The notes below the pieces were generated by a model. The model was given only the letters and a program-made list of their open reading frames with translations, did no database searches and was not told the DNA's origin. Position numbers and translations under genes: made by a program. From assembly GCF_900187405.1 (NCBI RefSeq), contig NZ_LT896716.1, positions 3,100,753 through 3,164,752 on the forward strand: 64,000 nucleotides of DNA. The letters are read 5' to 3'. Positions 42,589 through 52,538 of the stretch are shown in pieces. Positions within the stretch are counted from its first letter, which is position 1, and the number at the start of each line of letters is the position of its first letter. Source of the stretch: Geobacter sp. DSM 9736 (lineage in GTDB: Bacteria > Desulfobacterota > Desulfuromonadia > Geobacterales > Geobacteraceae).

Positions 42589-44463
42589 TTATTTCTTCTT
42601 CTTGCTTTTCTTGCTTGTTTTGCTTTTCACTTTTTTCGATTTCTTTTTGATCTTTTTCTTTGATTTTTTGTATTTCTTCGGTTCAGGAGTGAGTTCGTCA
42701 CGGATATTGTTCAGCAGAAGTGAGGTTTCCTCCAGTGTCGGATCCGCCTTTTTAGCGGATTCGAGAGCTTCTTTGGCTTCATTGATGCGGCCCATTTTCA
42801 TGTAGAGCCTTCCAAGGGCATTGAGCGCCTTGGCATGGCCCCCGTCCAACTCTACTGCCTGTTTGTATGATGTGGTGGCTTCTTCATAATTTTTCTGGAA
42901 CTCATGGACTAGCCCCAGCTTATAGTGGCTGTTAGGATCATTCGGATTCAGCTCGACATTTTCCTTGAGAAGGGCAACAAGGTCGTTGTAGTTCTTGTTC
43001 TTTACAAAGATGGCCGTCAGGGCGTTGCGTGCTTCGGCGTCATCCTTCTTCAGCCGGAGCACCTCGCGGTACTGCTTTTCGGCCTCTTCCATCTGATTTT
43101 CTTTCCGGTAGATCGAAGCGAGCTCCCGGTGCGCTTCAACGTTTTCGCCGTCGATCTTCAGTGTCTGCTCGTACTCCTCAATCGCCTTCTTGTTGTTTTT
43201 TGTCGTTACAAGAACCCTGGCCAGCTTCAGGCGGCTGGGCGCATCGTCCCCCTTGAGCTTTAGCAGCTCCTGGTAGTGCTCGATAGCCTGCGGAAAGCTC
43301 CCCCGTGCGGCGTAGATGTCGGCAAGCCGACGGCGGGCTTCGGCGTTGCCTGAGTTGGCGGCGAGGGTTTTTCGATACTCCACAACAGCCTCATCGAGCA
43401 GTCCCTTTTTCTCGTAAAGTGTCCCAGTCTTGAACCTCAACTCAGCCGTGCTTCCGCCAAGCCGGGCGGCATCAAGGTAAGACTCTATGGCTTTGTCATC
43501 ATTGCCTGCAGCGGCATGGGCGTCACCCAGTTTATGCAGTGCATCCTGCCATTTCGGCTTTGCACCCAGGGCCGACTGATATGCAGCCACAGCCCTGGCG
43601 AAATCCCCGGCAGCCATAGCCTCGTCACCCAACTTGAGTTGTTCCTGGGGGTCGACGACGGGTACCAACTCCCGTCCGGCGAGCTTGCTCTGTTCGGCCG
43701 CCGCCTTCATGTCTCCCTTTTTAACAAAGAGCTCTGCGAGGAGAAGGTGAGCTTCCTTACCGGATGGAGCGGCGTCTGCCGCTTTCTTTGTTTCCGTGAT
43801 CGCCGCGTCTATCTTGCCGGCGGCCTTCAAGGTCTCTCCGAGACCCAGGAGAGCGGGGACATTGTCAGGGGAGAGAGCGAGTGCACGGCGGTAATCCTGC
43901 TCAGCGTTGTCGAGCTGTCCGAGGCTGCGGTAGGCCTCGGCGATGCCGAGGATTATGCCGGTGTCGTCCGATATTGATTTTTCGGCCTCGCCGTAATGAT
44001 AAAGGGCAAGAGAGGGGAGCTTCTTCTGGCGGTAAATGTCGCCGAGAATCTTGTGGTAGGAGGGATCGGCTTTGGAGGAGAGTGCGCGGGTGAGCTCCAC
44101 TGCCGCTTCGTCCAGGTTACCCATCTGCAGCTGGATTCTACCTAGGCGTGCATTCGCTTCGGAGAAGGTAGGATCAAGTGCGAGGCTCTCCCGGTACTCG
44201 GACAGGGCTTTATCCCTGTTGCCGAGCCTTTCGAACCTGCTTCCCGCAACGAAATGCCCCGCAGCTCCTTCGGGACACAGAGCAAGTATCTCCGTCTCCT
44301 TTTCTGTTATTGCCTCGCTGCTTTCGCCAGCGATGGCAGCGGCCATCTCCTTCGCTTGGTCGCACTTGTCCCGTGACGCAAATCCCCAGTCGAAACCGCA
44401 TGTCAACAGCGGTGTGCCCAGCAAGAGCATCCGCAATATAGCTCGTTTTATCGGTGTTCCCAT
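42589..44463 (-). CDS. TPR-rich periplasmic protein with poly-lysine tail
   Basis: A 624-residue protein. N-terminal signal sequence (about residues 1-28, possible atypical lipobox LLTC), then about 13-15 tetratricopeptide repeats (for example EAHRELASIYRKENQMEEAEKQYREVLRLKKDDAEAR and ALNALGRLYMKMGRINEAKEAL). After residue 594 the chain becomes almost all lysine: 20 of the last 29 residues are Lys, interrupted by Ser/Thr/Tyr/Ile/Val. TPR arrays are protein scaffolds. The basic tail could bind acidic partners such as nucleic acid, lipid or anionic glycan. I know no named family for the whole. Confidence 0.88.
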   Translation of the reverse strand: MGTPIKRAILRMLLLGTPLLTCGFDWGFASRDKCDQAKEMAAAIAGESSEAITEKETEILALCPEGAAGHFVAGSRFERLGNRDKALSEYRESLALDPTFSEANARLGRIQLQMGNLDEAAVELTRALSSKADPSYHKILGDIYRQKKLPSLALYHYGEAEKSISDDTGIILGIAEAYRSLGQLDNAEQDYRRALALSPDNVPALLGLGETLKAAGKIDAAITETKKAADAAPSGKEAHLLLAELFVKKGDMKAAAEQSKLAGRELVPVVDPQEQLKLGDEAMAAGDFARAVAAYQSALGAKPKWQDALHKLGDAHAAAGNDDKAIESYLDAARLGGSTAELRFKTGTLYEKKGLLDEAVVEYRKTLAANSGNAEARRRLADIYAARGSFPQAIEHYQELLKLKGDDAPSRLKLARVLVTTKNNKKAIEEYEQTLKIDGENVEAHRELASIYRKENQMEEAEKQYREVLRLKKDDAEARNALTAIFVKNKNYNDLVALLKENVELNPNDPNSHYKLGLVHEFQKNYEEATTSYKQAVELDGGHAKALNALGRLYMKMGRINEAKEALESAKKADPTLEETSLLLNNIRDELTPEPKKYKKSKKKIKKKSKKVKSKTSKKSKKKK

Positions 44464-44614
44464 TCAGGCCCCCCCTTCGTAATGAGGCGGGATTATACAC
44501 ACCGGTCCTGCAAAATTCAACGTTGACGGTATCGGCTTCCCTCAACTATTTCGCGGAAATGCCGAAGCTAAACGGGTAGGTATGGGCGCAAGTGCCCACT
44601 GGACGGGGATTACC

Positions 44615-44643
44615 TTGACTTTCGCGGCAAAGATGGTTAAATC
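44615..44643 (+). promoter_or_regulatory. Possible promoter of hsp20-lon operon
   Basis: TTGACT (44615-44620), 17-bp spacer, TAAATC (44638-44643). It lies 64 bp before the hsp20 start. A heat-shock sigma factor could also use the region, but I cannot distinguish them. Confidence 0.4.
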
Positions 44644-44706
44644 AATGCAGATTTTGAACCGTTAATGCAGGACGGTCGGGTCGCAGGTCAGCCCGCAGGG
44701 AGAGCC

Positions 44707-45150
44707 ATGCCCCCCATACCGAAAGATCCGGTCGACTGGCTGACCCTTTTCCGGCAGCAGATAAACGAGATCTTCACGTACCTCTCTGAATTCGAGAGGC
44801 GCGACACTTCCGGCGAACGAGCTTATGTACCGCCGGTCGATGTTTTTGAAACGGCGGACCACCTGATTGTTGAAATGGACCTTCCGGGATTCGATCGTTC
44901 GGATCTGTCGTTGAGCATGTGCTGCAACACCCTGGTAGTCGAAGGAGCAAAACGGGAAGAACCCCGCCCGGACGATGTCAGCTACATATGTCTGGAACGC
45001 TCTTTCGGCCGCTTCTGCAAGACCCTTGAGATACCCCCTGCGGTGGACGTCGCGGGGGTTGAAGCCACATATCAGAACGGCGTCCTTGTAGTTTCCTTTC
45101 CGCGAGTCAAGGACAAGGCCGGCCTGATCAGGGAGATACCGATTGGATAA
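44707..45150 (+). CDS. Hsp20/alpha-crystallin family small heat shock protein
   Basis: A 147-residue small heat shock protein. The alpha-crystallin domain spans about residues 40-140: [32 protein letters not shown], then [13 protein letters not shown] and the conserved [14 protein letters not shown] (A-x-x-x-n-G-V-L). It holds unfolding proteins for refolding or degradation. Start taken as ATG 44707 with GGGAGAG; 44665 has no Shine-Dalgarno. The strand normally reading GNxLxIxGE is [13 protein letters not shown] here, with two adjacent cysteines. Lon begins 10 bases after the stop. Confidence 0.9.
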   Translation: MPPIPKDPVDWLTLFRQQINEIFTYLSEFERRDTSGERAYVPPVDVFETADHLIVEMDLPGFDRSDLSLSMCCNTLVVEGAKREEPRPDDVSYICLERSFGRFCKTLEIPPAVDVAGVEATYQNGVLVVSFPRVKDKAGLIREIPIG

Positions 45151-45160
45151 GGAGATGGAG

Positions 45161-47614
45161 ATGGAAACCAAACCGGATACCGAAGAACTCAAGATACCGG
45201 AAATCCTGCCGTTGCTCCCGGTACGGGATGTGGTGGTGTACCCGTACATGATTCTCCCTCTCTTCGTCGGGCGGGAGATATCCATCGCCGCCGTGGATCA
45301 CGCGCTTTCGCGCGACCGTCTTATATTCCTCGCGACCCAGAAGGACGTTAGCGATGAGGACCCCGCGCCCGAAGCGATCTACGATGTGGGCACCGTCGCA
45401 ATGATCATGCGGATGCTCAAACTCCCGGACGGACGGGTGAAGATTCTTGTGCAGGGCCTCACCAAAGGGCACATCAGCGAGTATATTTCCTCCAAGCCGT
45501 TTTACTCAGTCCGTGTGGACAGGGTCTCGGAGCCGGCGACGACCGAGCAGTCCATCGAAACGGAAGCGCTCATCCGCACGGTGAAGGAGCAGCTGACTAA
45601 GATTATCTCCCTCGGCAAGGTGATTTCTCCGGAAGTGATGGTGATAGTCGAAAACATGCAGGAGCCGGGAAGCCTTGCGGATCTTATAGCCAGCAATATC
45701 GGACTCAAGGTGGAGGAAGCACAGCGCCTTCTTGAAATCATAGACCCGTTGGAGCGCCTCAAGCGTGTCAACGAGTTTCTCAACAAGGAGTATGAACTCC
45801 TCAACATGCAGGCTCGCATCCAGTCCGCAGCGAAGGAGGAGATGGGCAAGAGCCAGCGTGAGTATTTCCTGCGCGAGCAGTTGCGTGCAATCCAGCAGGA
45901 ACTCGGAGAAACTGACGCACGGGCGGAGGAGATGGCCGAGCTTCGCAAGGCCATCGACAACGCGAAGATGCCCCCCAACATAGAGAAGGAGGCCCTCAAG
46001 CAGCTGGGCCGGCTTGAGCAGATGCATCCCGATTCGGCCGAATCCGGGATGCTGCGGACCTTCATGGACTGGATGGTCGATCTCCCATGGAGCAAGTCGA
46101 CCAAGGACATTCTCGACATCCCCCGAGCCAAGGAGATCCTCGACGAGGACCACTACTACCTGGAAAAGATCAAGGAGAGGATCCTCGAGTTCCTGGCGGT
46201 CCGCAAGCTTAAGAAGAAGATGAAGGGTCCCATTCTCTGCTTCGTCGGTCCTCCGGGGGTTGGAAAAACTTCCCTAGGGAAGTCCATCGCCAGGGCAATG
46301 GGACGGAAGTTCGTCCGCATCTCCCTCGGCGGCGTGCGGGACGAGGCTGAAATCAGGGGGCACCGCCGCACGTATGTCGGGGCATTGCCGGGACGCATCC
46401 TCCAGGGACTAAAGCAGGCAGGAGCCAACAATCCGGTTTTCATGCTCGACGAGCTCGACAAGATCGGCGCCGATTTCCGTGGCGATCCCTCGTCGGCGCT
46501 CCTGGAGGTGCTCGATCCGGAGCAGAACCATTCCTTCTCGGATCACTACATCAACCTCCCCTTCAACCTGTCCAATGTGATGTTCATTGCTACCGCGAAC
46601 CAGATCGACCCGGTACCGGGGCCGCTCCGTGACAGGATGGAAGTGATCACTCTCTCCGGGTATACCGAAGAGGAGAAGCTTGAGATTTCAAAGCGGTATA
46701 TCGTGCCCCGCCAGATAAAGGAGAACGGGATCACCGACGAAATCTTCAGCATAACCGATGATGCAATAAAGACTGTCATCGGCAAATATACCCGTGAAGC
46801 GGGGCTGAGAAACCTGGAACGGGAGATTGGCAGCATATGCCGCAAGGTGGCGCGCAGGGTAGCCGAAGGGGAGAAACGGCACTTCAAGATCAACTCCGCC
46901 GCTGTTCCGCGTTACCTCGGCCCGCCGCGATACCTGCGGGAAGAGGAGATGAAGCAGAACGAGGTCGGTGTAGCCACCGGCCTTGCCTGGACTCCGGTCG
47001 GCGGCGAGGTGCTTTTCGTCGAATCCACGATCATGAAGGGGAAAGGCGGTCTTACCCTGACAGGTCAGCTCGGCGATGTGATGAAGGAGTCGGTCCAGGC
47101 CGCTCTCTCATACATCCGGTCGAAAGAGACGGAGTTGGGGCTTACCGAGGATTTTTTCCATGAGATCGAGATCCACGTGCATGTCCCTGCTGGTGCGATC
47201 CCGAAAGACGGCCCCTCTGCCGGTATCACCATGGCGACCGCGCTCATTTCGGCTTTGACCAAGACGCCTGTTCGCAAAGAGGTGGCGATGACCGGCGAGA
47301 TCACCCTTCGAGGAAAGGTCCTCCCCATAGGCGGCCTGAAGGAAAAGATTCTCGCCGCAATCAGGGCTGGGGTCACAACGGTGATCATTCCGGAGCAGAA
47401 CAGGAAGGATCTGGAGGATATTCCGCGCCATATCCTCAAGAAGATCAAGGTTGTCACTGCCAAGACCATCGACGATGTGCTCGCGGTGGCGCTGGAAAAA
47501 TTTCCGCCGGCCCCTACGTCGCCAGGTAAAACCAATGCTACGAAAGGAAAACCGACGCCGCGCCGGGTGGTGGTAACGCCCCGGAAAGGGGTGGTGGTCG
47601 GCGCCAAGCAGTGA
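45161..47614 (+). CDS. lon: ATP-dependent protease Lon
   Basis: An 817-residue LonA protease. The third in-frame candidate (ATG 45161) is preferred because AAGGAG sits six bases upstream; TTG 45143 and ATG 45155 crowd it. N-terminal substrate domain ([24 protein letters not shown]), AAA+ module with Walker [14 protein letters not shown] (about residue 363) and Walker [11 protein letters not shown]. The C-terminal peptidase has the Ser-Lys dyad in [15 protein letters not shown] (Ser about 685) and [14 protein letters not shown] (Lys about 727). A basic Pro/Lys-rich tail follows. It degrades damaged and regulatory proteins. Coupled with hsp20 and thiL. Confidence 0.97.
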   Translation: METKPDTEELKIPEILPLLPVRDVVVYPYMILPLFVGREISIAAVDHALSRDRLIFLATQKDVSDEDPAPEAIYDVGTVAMIMRMLKLPDGRVKILVQGLTKGHISEYISSKPFYSVRVDRVSEPATTEQSIETEALIRTVKEQLTKIISLGKVISPEVMVIVENMQEPGSLADLIASNIGLKVEEAQRLLEIIDPLERLKRVNEFLNKEYELLNMQARIQSAAKEEMGKSQREYFLREQLRAIQQELGETDARAEEMAELRKAIDNAKMPPNIEKEALKQLGRLEQMHPDSAESGMLRTFMDWMVDLPWSKSTKDILDIPRAKEILDEDHYYLEKIKERILEFLAVRKLKKKMKGPILCFVGPPGVGKTSLGKSIARAMGRKFVRISLGGVRDEAEIRGHRRTYVGALPGRILQGLKQAGANNPVFMLDELDKIGADFRGDPSSALLEVLDPEQNHSFSDHYINLPFNLSNVMFIATANQIDPVPGPLRDRMEVITLSGYTEEEKLEISKRYIVPRQIKENGITDEIFSITDDAIKTVIGKYTREAGLRNLEREIGSICRKVARRVAEGEKRHFKINSAAVPRYLGPPRYLREEEMKQNEVGVATGLAWTPVGGEVLFVESTIMKGKGGLTLTGQLGDVMKESVQAALSYIRSKETELGLTEDFFHEIEIHVHVPAGAIPKDGPSAGITMATALISALTKTPVRKEVAMTGEITLRGKVLPIGGLKEKILAAIRAGVTTVIIPEQNRKDLEDIPRHILKKIKVVTAKTIDDVLAVALEKFPPAPTSPGKTNATKGKPTPRRVVVTPRKGVVVGAKQ

Positions 47615-48603
47615 AAATCAATTCCCTTGGCGAATTCGGCCTAATCGACCGGATCGCCGCCGGTGTAAAGCAAAGCCCCGGAGTAGCGATCGGCATCGGT
47701 GACGATGCCGCTGCAACTACAGCTACTCCGGGCACCGTCACCCTGGTTACCTCCGACATGCTCGTTGAGCGGGTACACTTCGATTTCGATTTCTGCGATC
47801 CAGTTGTCCTCGGGCGAAAAGCACTTTCCGTAAACCTGTCGGATGTAGCTGCCATGGGGGGGCGGCCCCGCTTCTTCCTTCTTTCACTTGCAATCCCTCC
47901 GCATTTTCCCGTGGAGGCGATCGACGGCTTTACACGTGGGCTCCTTCAGCGGGCTGAAGAGTTCGGAGTCACCCTCGTCGGTGGCGATACCTGCGCTTCG
48001 CGTGGCGACCTCGTCATCTCCATCACCCTCCTCGGCGAACAGCTCCCGGAACTGGTAATTCGCCGCAGCGGGGCTCGTCCGGGTGATCTCGTCTGCCTGA
48101 CCGGAGAAGTCGGCGAGTCGGCCCTGGGCCTTGAGCTGCTGCGCCGTGGAGAGCGGAGCGGGTGGGCGATCGACCGGCACCTTGACCCGTTTCCCAGGGT
48201 ACGTGAAGGGTTGCTCCTGGCAAATGCCAAAATCGTCTCAGCCATGATCGACGTAAGCGACGGTCTCCTCGCCGACCTCGGGCACATCCTAAAGCAGTCC
48301 GGAGTGGGAGCGCGTCTCGGCGCCGGCAGCATCCCCTGTTCCGACCGCTTCCGGGATGCATGCCGTCACGCGGGGGAGGACCCGCTGCAACTATCTCTCG
48401 CGGGTGGAGAGGATTACGAGCTACTCTTTACCATACCCCCTGAAGCTCACCAGGCGGCCGTAGAGATGCTGTCGGAAACGGGGGCGCCCCTCTCGGTAAT
48501 TGGCGAGGTAACCACGGAGGAGGGCCTTTCGGTATTCGATCGCAACGGGCTTCCTTATCCTGTAAGGTTTCGCGGATTCGATCATTTTTCTCCCCAGGAA
48601 TAG
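47611..48603 (+). CDS. thiL: Thiamine-monophosphate kinase
   Basis: A 330-residue kinase of the PurM/SelD-like superfamily. It phosphorylates thiamine monophosphate to thiamine diphosphate, the cofactor of PFOR. Start GTG overlaps the lon stop (GTGA). Motifs: [76 protein letters not shown] and [11 protein letters not shown]. Lacks the Cys/Sec-containing N-terminus of SelD, so it is ThiL. Confidence 0.95.
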   Translation: MKINSLGEFGLIDRIAAGVKQSPGVAIGIGDDAAATTATPGTVTLVTSDMLVERVHFDFDFCDPVVLGRKALSVNLSDVAAMGGRPRFFLLSLAIPPHFPVEAIDGFTRGLLQRAEEFGVTLVGGDTCASRGDLVISITLLGEQLPELVIRRSGARPGDLVCLTGEVGESALGLELLRRGERSGWAIDRHLDPFPRVREGLLLANAKIVSAMIDVSDGLLADLGHILKQSGVGARLGAGSIPCSDRFRDACRHAGEDPLQLSLAGGEDYELLFTIPPEAHQAAVEMLSETGAPLSVIGEVTTEEGLSVFDRNGLPYPVRFRGFDHFSPQE

Positions 48604-48702
48604 CTGTCGGGCATGGCCTTAAATGAGTGCGGCTCACCTCAAAGTGGTTGCATGCCCAGGGGAGTTATGGCAGAATTTTCGACCATTTGAGGGGAGGGAA
48701 TC

Positions 48703-49491
48703 ATGTTAGAGGTGCGGAGGATCGCCCTGAGTCTGCTGGCATTGTTTCTTGTGGTGCCTGCCCATGCGGCCGTGCAGACCCCTGTGGGACTGCGTGATGT
48801 AGTAGCTACGGTGGAGAATGCATTCAAGCCGGACAGCCCGAACAGGGTTCGGGATGTCACGGCTGATTTCATGCAGAGCTCGACGTTGGTGGAAAAAGGG
48901 CGGGATATGCGGGAAATGCGGGGAGACGGGCAGATGTTTCTTCGCACTGCCACGGAGCGGGAGCCGTTGATGTTCCGGTTCGACTACTTCCGGCCCACTA
49001 CCCAGCAGATCGTGAGCGACGGCCGGACCATGTGGATGTATCTGCCGGCTAACCGCCAGGTGATACAGAGTGACGTCAGCTTCGTCTTCAATCCCTTCAA
49101 TTTCAATCCTGAACGAACGAGAGCCACAAATTTTCTTCAGGGCCTCGGGCGGATATCGAAGGACTTCCTGATTACCTTTTCATCCGAGATGCAGGACATC
49201 GAGGGGAACTACATTCTCGAACTACAGCCGCGCCGAGTCATGGCGACCATAGACAGGCTGCTCATCGTAGTGAGCAGGGAGGCTGTGCTGAGCCACGTGG
49301 ACCCGAGCCGGTTCCCGCCTCGGCAGGAACTTTTGTTCCCGATCCGCTCGACCACAATGACGGATCGCGAGGGGAACAGCACTATCATGGAATTCAGTAA
49401 CATCCGCACAAATTCGCGGCTTTCGGAGAGCATCTTCTTTTTTGTCGTGCCGCCTGACGTGCAGGTGGTGAGGCCGCCGACGACCCGTTAG
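48703..49491 (+). CDS. LolA-like outer membrane lipoprotein carrier family protein (paralogue 1)
   Basis: A 262-residue secreted protein with a signal peptide (LALFLVVPAHAAVQ). The half-barrel LolA fold is seen in VTADFMQSSTLVEKGR, FDYFRPTTQQIVSDGRTMWMYLPANRQVI and FLQGLGRISKDFLITF. Ends with FFFVVPPDVQVV. LolA proteins ferry lipoproteins across the periplasm. Compared with the next gene it has an insert around FVFNPFNFNPERTR, so it may have a specialised cargo. GGAGGG is positioned before the ATG. Confidence 0.85.
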   Translation: MLEVRRIALSLLALFLVVPAHAAVQTPVGLRDVVATVENAFKPDSPNRVRDVTADFMQSSTLVEKGRDMREMRGDGQMFLRTATEREPLMFRFDYFRPTTQQIVSDGRTMWMYLPANRQVIQSDVSFVFNPFNFNPERTRATNFLQGLGRISKDFLITFSSEMQDIEGNYILELQPRRVMATIDRLLIVVSREAVLSHVDPSRFPPRQELLFPIRSTTMTDREGNSTIMEFSNIRTNSRLSESIFFFVVPPDVQVVRPPTTR

Positions 49492-49588
49492 ACGTGAAGC
49501 CGCCGCTGCAGCCTTAGCTGCCGTACAAGTCGCTGAATCAGGGCGACACAGTCCGTCGCCTTTTCACCTACGTGCTGGGAGGATGATC

Positions 49589-50320
49589 ATGAAAATAAGA
49601 AGAGGCATGCGTTTCGTTGTCATTCTCATGGCAGCTTTCGCTCTTCTTTCCGGAAACCTCGTTGCTGCCGCTTCGGCCGACGCGGATCTCCAGACGGTGG
49701 TCGCCACCCTGGAGCAGAGCTACAACGCCCTAGACGACATGCAGGCAAGCTTCTCCCAGGATACTTTCATCTCCTCCCTTAAGAGGAAAGAGCGGGGGGC
49801 CGGTGAGGTGTTTCTGAAAAAGCGTCCATCGGGGGCGACAATGTTCCGTTTCAACTACGACAAGCCGCGCCAGCAGATCGTCTCTAACGGGAAGACAATA
49901 TGGTACTACGTGGCGGAGAACAACCAGGTGTTGGTGAGCGACATGGCGGCCCTCCTTGAGGGGGGTAAGGGGATGCCGCTCAATTACCTGACGGGAATGG
50001 GGCGGATATCGAAGGACTTCACCGTTGCGTTCGCCTCCCCCCAACGGGACAAGAAGGGGAACTACCTTCTTCAGCTTTCCCCGAAACGGCAGAGCCAGAG
50101 CATTCTGAAGCTCGAGCTGGTTATAGACTCCAAAGCTGTTGACAATTTCCGTTCGGCGGGGAAAGCGGAAGCGGCGTTTCCGGTGGTATCATCCATAGTC
50201 CACGATCCCATCGGCAACCGCACCACCATCGACTTCAGCAGGGTAAAGGTCAACCGCGGAATAAGCGGAGACCGCTTCACTTTCAAGATTCCGTCAGGGG
50301 CGGAAGTTATAAAACAGTAA
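49589..50320 (+). CDS. lolA: Outer membrane lipoprotein carrier protein LolA (paralogue 2)
   Basis: A 243-residue periplasmic chaperone with signal peptide (residues 1-30). Typical LolA motifs: LEQSYNALDDMQASFSQDTF, GEVFLKKRP, FRFNYDKPRQQIVSNGKTIWYYV and LNYLTGMGRISKDFTVAF, with C-terminal FTFKIPSGAEVIK. The second ATG (49589) has GGAGG six bases upstream and is preferred over 49583. It is 97 bp after the first paralogue and shares the GRISKDF and QQIVS(D/N)G segments with it. A hairpin terminator follows. Confidence 0.9.
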   Translation: MKIRRGMRFVVILMAAFALLSGNLVAAASADADLQTVVATLEQSYNALDDMQASFSQDTFISSLKRKERGAGEVFLKKRPSGATMFRFNYDKPRQQIVSNGKTIWYYVAENNQVLVSDMAALLEGGKGMPLNYLTGMGRISKDFTVAFASPQRDKKGNYLLQLSPKRQSQSILKLELVIDSKAVDNFRSAGKAEAAFPVVSSIVHDPIGNRTTIDFSRVKVNRGISGDRFTFKIPSGAEVIKQ

Positions 50321-50323
50321 AGG

Positions 50324-50384
50324 CAGGTTAAGGTTGAGGTTAAGGGTTTTCCTCAACCTTGACCTCACCTTAACCTGAATTTTT
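50324..50384 (+). terminator. Long hairpin terminator after lolA
   Basis: CAGGTTAAGGTTGAGGTTAAGG pairs, with one bulge, with the complement at about 50356-50377, followed by AATTTTTG. The arms are themselves made of repeats of the unit AGGTTAAGG, so several stem registers are possible. Confidence 0.75.
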
Positions 50385-50397
50385 GCCAGGAGGTTTC

Positions 50398-50883
50398 ATG
50401 CCGTCGTTTGACATCGTTTCGAAGGTCGATATGCAGGAAGTAGACAACGCCGTTAACCAGACGGTTAAAGAGATCACCCAGCGTTACGATTTCAAGGGAT
50501 CGAAGAGCGAGGTGACCCTTGAGAAGGATGCCATAAAAATACTTGCTGATGGTGATTTCCGCCTCAAGGCGATCGTCGACATCCTCCAGTCGAAATTCGT
50601 GAAGCGGAACCTCTCCCTGAAGTCGATGCAGCAAGAGAAGGCGGAACCTGCTTCGGGGGGGATGGTGCGGCAACTTATAACTATCCAGCAAGGAATATCC
50701 AAGGAGAAGGGGAAGGATATCAACGCTGTCGTCAAGGAGACGAAGCTGAAAGTCCAGAGCCAGATCCAGGATGACCAGGTGCGGGTCACGGGAAAGAATA
50801 TAGACGACCTCCAGGAGGTCATCAGGATACTAAAGGGGAAAGATCTGGGGGTCGAGCTGCAGTTCGTGAACTTCAGGTCTTAG
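50398..50883 (+). CDS. YajQ family nucleotide-binding protein
   Basis: A 161-residue protein starting [20 protein letters not shown], the YajQ signature, with AGGAGG upstream (the frame opens earlier at a TTG). [21 protein letters not shown] and the C-terminal [18 protein letters not shown] ... [12 protein letters not shown] define the two ferredoxin-like folds. Family members bind nucleotides, including cyclic di-GMP in Xanthomonas, but the role here is unknown. Confidence 0.94.
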   Translation: MPSFDIVSKVDMQEVDNAVNQTVKEITQRYDFKGSKSEVTLEKDAIKILADGDFRLKAIVDILQSKFVKRNLSLKSMQQEKAEPASGGMVRQLITIQQGISKEKGKDINAVVKETKLKVQSQIQDDQVRVTGKNIDDLQEVIRILKGKDLGVELQFVNFRS

Positions 50884-51066
50884 AGGTCGCTGCAAAACAG
50901 CCATCTCGCCGCCGTCCTCGGAAGCCGCCTTGTGACTTCGGCCTGCGGCCTCACCCTTCGGGCGCATAAGCGGTCCACTTTTACAAGTGAAAGTGTGCGG
51001 CGTAGCGCTGCTAGGCCTCCGCGGGGCTTCCTGCGGGTGCGCCGATCTGACAGTTTTTGAGCAAAT
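50884..51066. repeat. Dispersed MITE-like repeat, copy B (between yajQ and rimO)
   Basis: Begins GAGGTCGCTGCAAAACAGCC directly at the yajQ stop and ends near CAGTTTTTGAGCAAA. It matches copy A at 31924-32062 in order (CCGTCCTCG-AAGCCGCC, GTGTGCGGCGTAGC, GCCTCCG-GGGGCTT-CTGCGGGTGCG). It has an internal extra segment (about 50931-50993) containing CGGCCTGCGGCC and ACTTTTACAAGTGAAAGT palindromes. Imperfect terminal inverted repeats. It supplies most of the rimO leader. Confidence 0.75.
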
Positions 51067-51104
51067 TCATTTCAGGAACCTGAAATTACTTGGCAGAGGG
51101 ACAT

Positions 51105-52454
51105 TTGACTACACAAAAAGAAAAAGTAAGCCTGGTCAGCCTCGGCTGCCCCAAAAATCTAGTCGATGCGGAGGTGATGCTCGGATACCTGTCAAACGAG
51201 GGATTCGAGGTTACAACCGACGAGCGGGAAGCCGACATCATCATCGTCAATACCTGCTCCTTCATCAAAGAGGCTAAGCAGGAAAGTATCGACACCATTC
51301 TCGACCTTGCTGACAGGAAGGAGGATGGCTGCTGCCGTCTCCTCGTCGTAACCGGGTGTCTTCCTCAGCGGTATCAGGAAGAACTGGCCAAAGAGCTTCC
51401 CGAGGTGGACATTTTCGTCGGCACCGGCGACTACCCGAGGATCGCTGAAATTATTGCCGAGAAGAGCGGCACTTCCGGGCAGCTCCGGTATACGGGGGAT
51501 CCGAACTTCACCTACGACGCGGACCTACCGAGGCTCAAGTCGTCGCCCCATTACACGGCATACCTGAAGATAGCCGAAGGGTGTTCAAACTGCTGCTCTT
51601 ATTGCGTTATTCCATCCCTTCGCGGATCGTTCAGGTCTCGTCCGACGGACAAACTGATGGAGGAAGCGTCGAATCTTGTTGCCGGTGGTGTGAAGGAAAT
51701 CAACTTGATTGCCCAGGACATCACCGGGTATGGCAAGGACCTCGGCACCGGCGCCTCGCTGGAGTACCTGATCCGTAAGCTGGCCCGCCTTGAGGGGCTT
51801 CAGTGGATACGGCTTCTCTACGCTTATCCGGATGGGATAACCGACGGACTGATCGAGCTGATAAAGACTGAGCCCAAGGTCTGCAAGTATCTGGACATAC
51901 CGCTACAGCACATAAGCGATCCCATACTGTCGAAGATGAACCGCCGAAGCGACGAGGGTATGATCAGGAATCTTATTGGCAAGATCAGAACCGAAATCCC
52001 AGACATAGCTTTGCGAACTTCCTTCATTGTAGGGTTTCCCGGCGAAACCGAAGAGGACTTCAAAAAGCTTCTTAGTTTCGTGGAGGAAATTCAGTTCGAC
52101 CGGCTCGGAGTTTTCTGCTATTCGCAGGAAGAAGGGACCCCTGCCGCGTCCATGCCCGAACAGGTTTCCGAGCGGACCAAGCGCGAGCGGTACAAGAAGC
52201 TGATGCGTGTCCAGGCAAGGGTTTCTTTCAAGCGTAACCGCCGGCTCATCGATATGGTGGAGCAGGTGATGGTCGAGGGTTACAGCGAGGAGACGGAACT
52301 GCTTCTGAAAGGGCGCTCCTCCCGCCAGGCACCAGACATAGACGGCCAGGTCTACATCACCGCAGGAGAAGCCAAGATCGGCGACATCGTGAACCTGCGC
52401 ATAACCGATTCGTCCGATTACGACCTCATCGGAGAGATCGTCGGAGCCGCCTGA
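51105..52454 (+). CDS. rimO: Ribosomal protein S12 methylthiotransferase RimO
   Basis: A 449-residue radical SAM enzyme that methylthiolates Asp88 of ribosomal protein S12. N-terminal UPF0004 domain with three cluster Cys ([26 protein letters not shown]). Radical SAM core Cys x3 Cys x2 Cys in [17 protein letters not shown], then QDITGYG and [13 protein letters not shown]-terminal TRAM domain ([16 protein letters not shown]). Both possible starts are TTG (51090, 51105); AGAGGG favours 51105. The preceding leader is mainly the dispersed repeat. Confidence 0.94.
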   Translation: MTTQKEKVSLVSLGCPKNLVDAEVMLGYLSNEGFEVTTDEREADIIIVNTCSFIKEAKQESIDTILDLADRKEDGCCRLLVVTGCLPQRYQEELAKELPEVDIFVGTGDYPRIAEIIAEKSGTSGQLRYTGDPNFTYDADLPRLKSSPHYTAYLKIAEGCSNCCSYCVIPSLRGSFRSRPTDKLMEEASNLVAGGVKEINLIAQDITGYGKDLGTGASLEYLIRKLARLEGLQWIRLLYAYPDGITDGLIELIKTEPKVCKYLDIPLQHISDPILSKMNRRSDEGMIRNLIGKIRTEIPDIALRTSFIVGFPGETEEDFKKLLSFVEEIQFDRLGVFCYSQEEGTPAASMPEQVSERTKRERYKKLMRVQARVSFKRNRRLIDMVEQVMVEGYSEETELLLKGRSSRQAPDIDGQVYITAGEAKIGDIVNLRITDSSDYDLIGEIVGAA

Positions 52455-52463
52455 CCCAACGCC

Positions 52464-52491
52464 TTGACAAAAGGGCAATTTGCTGTATTAT
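52464..52491 (+). promoter_or_regulatory. Strong sigma-70-like promoter for DksA-like gene
   Basis: TTGACA (52464-52469), 16-bp spacer, TATTAT (52486-52491). About 48 bp before the start codon. Confidence 0.75.
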
Positions 52492-52538
52492 TGCGACGCC
52501 TTCGCGGCGGAAAACCTTATTGAACGGAGTGAAACTGG

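Noticed and set aside
47611-48603. Selenide, water dikinase (SelD) as the identity of this gene
   Set aside because: It lacks the Sec/Cys-rich N-terminal segment and has ThiL motifs; it should not be used to support selenium metabolism.
50931-50993. CRISPR-like repeats in the internal block of repeat copy B
   Set aside because: No regular repeat-spacer spacing; only single palindromes.
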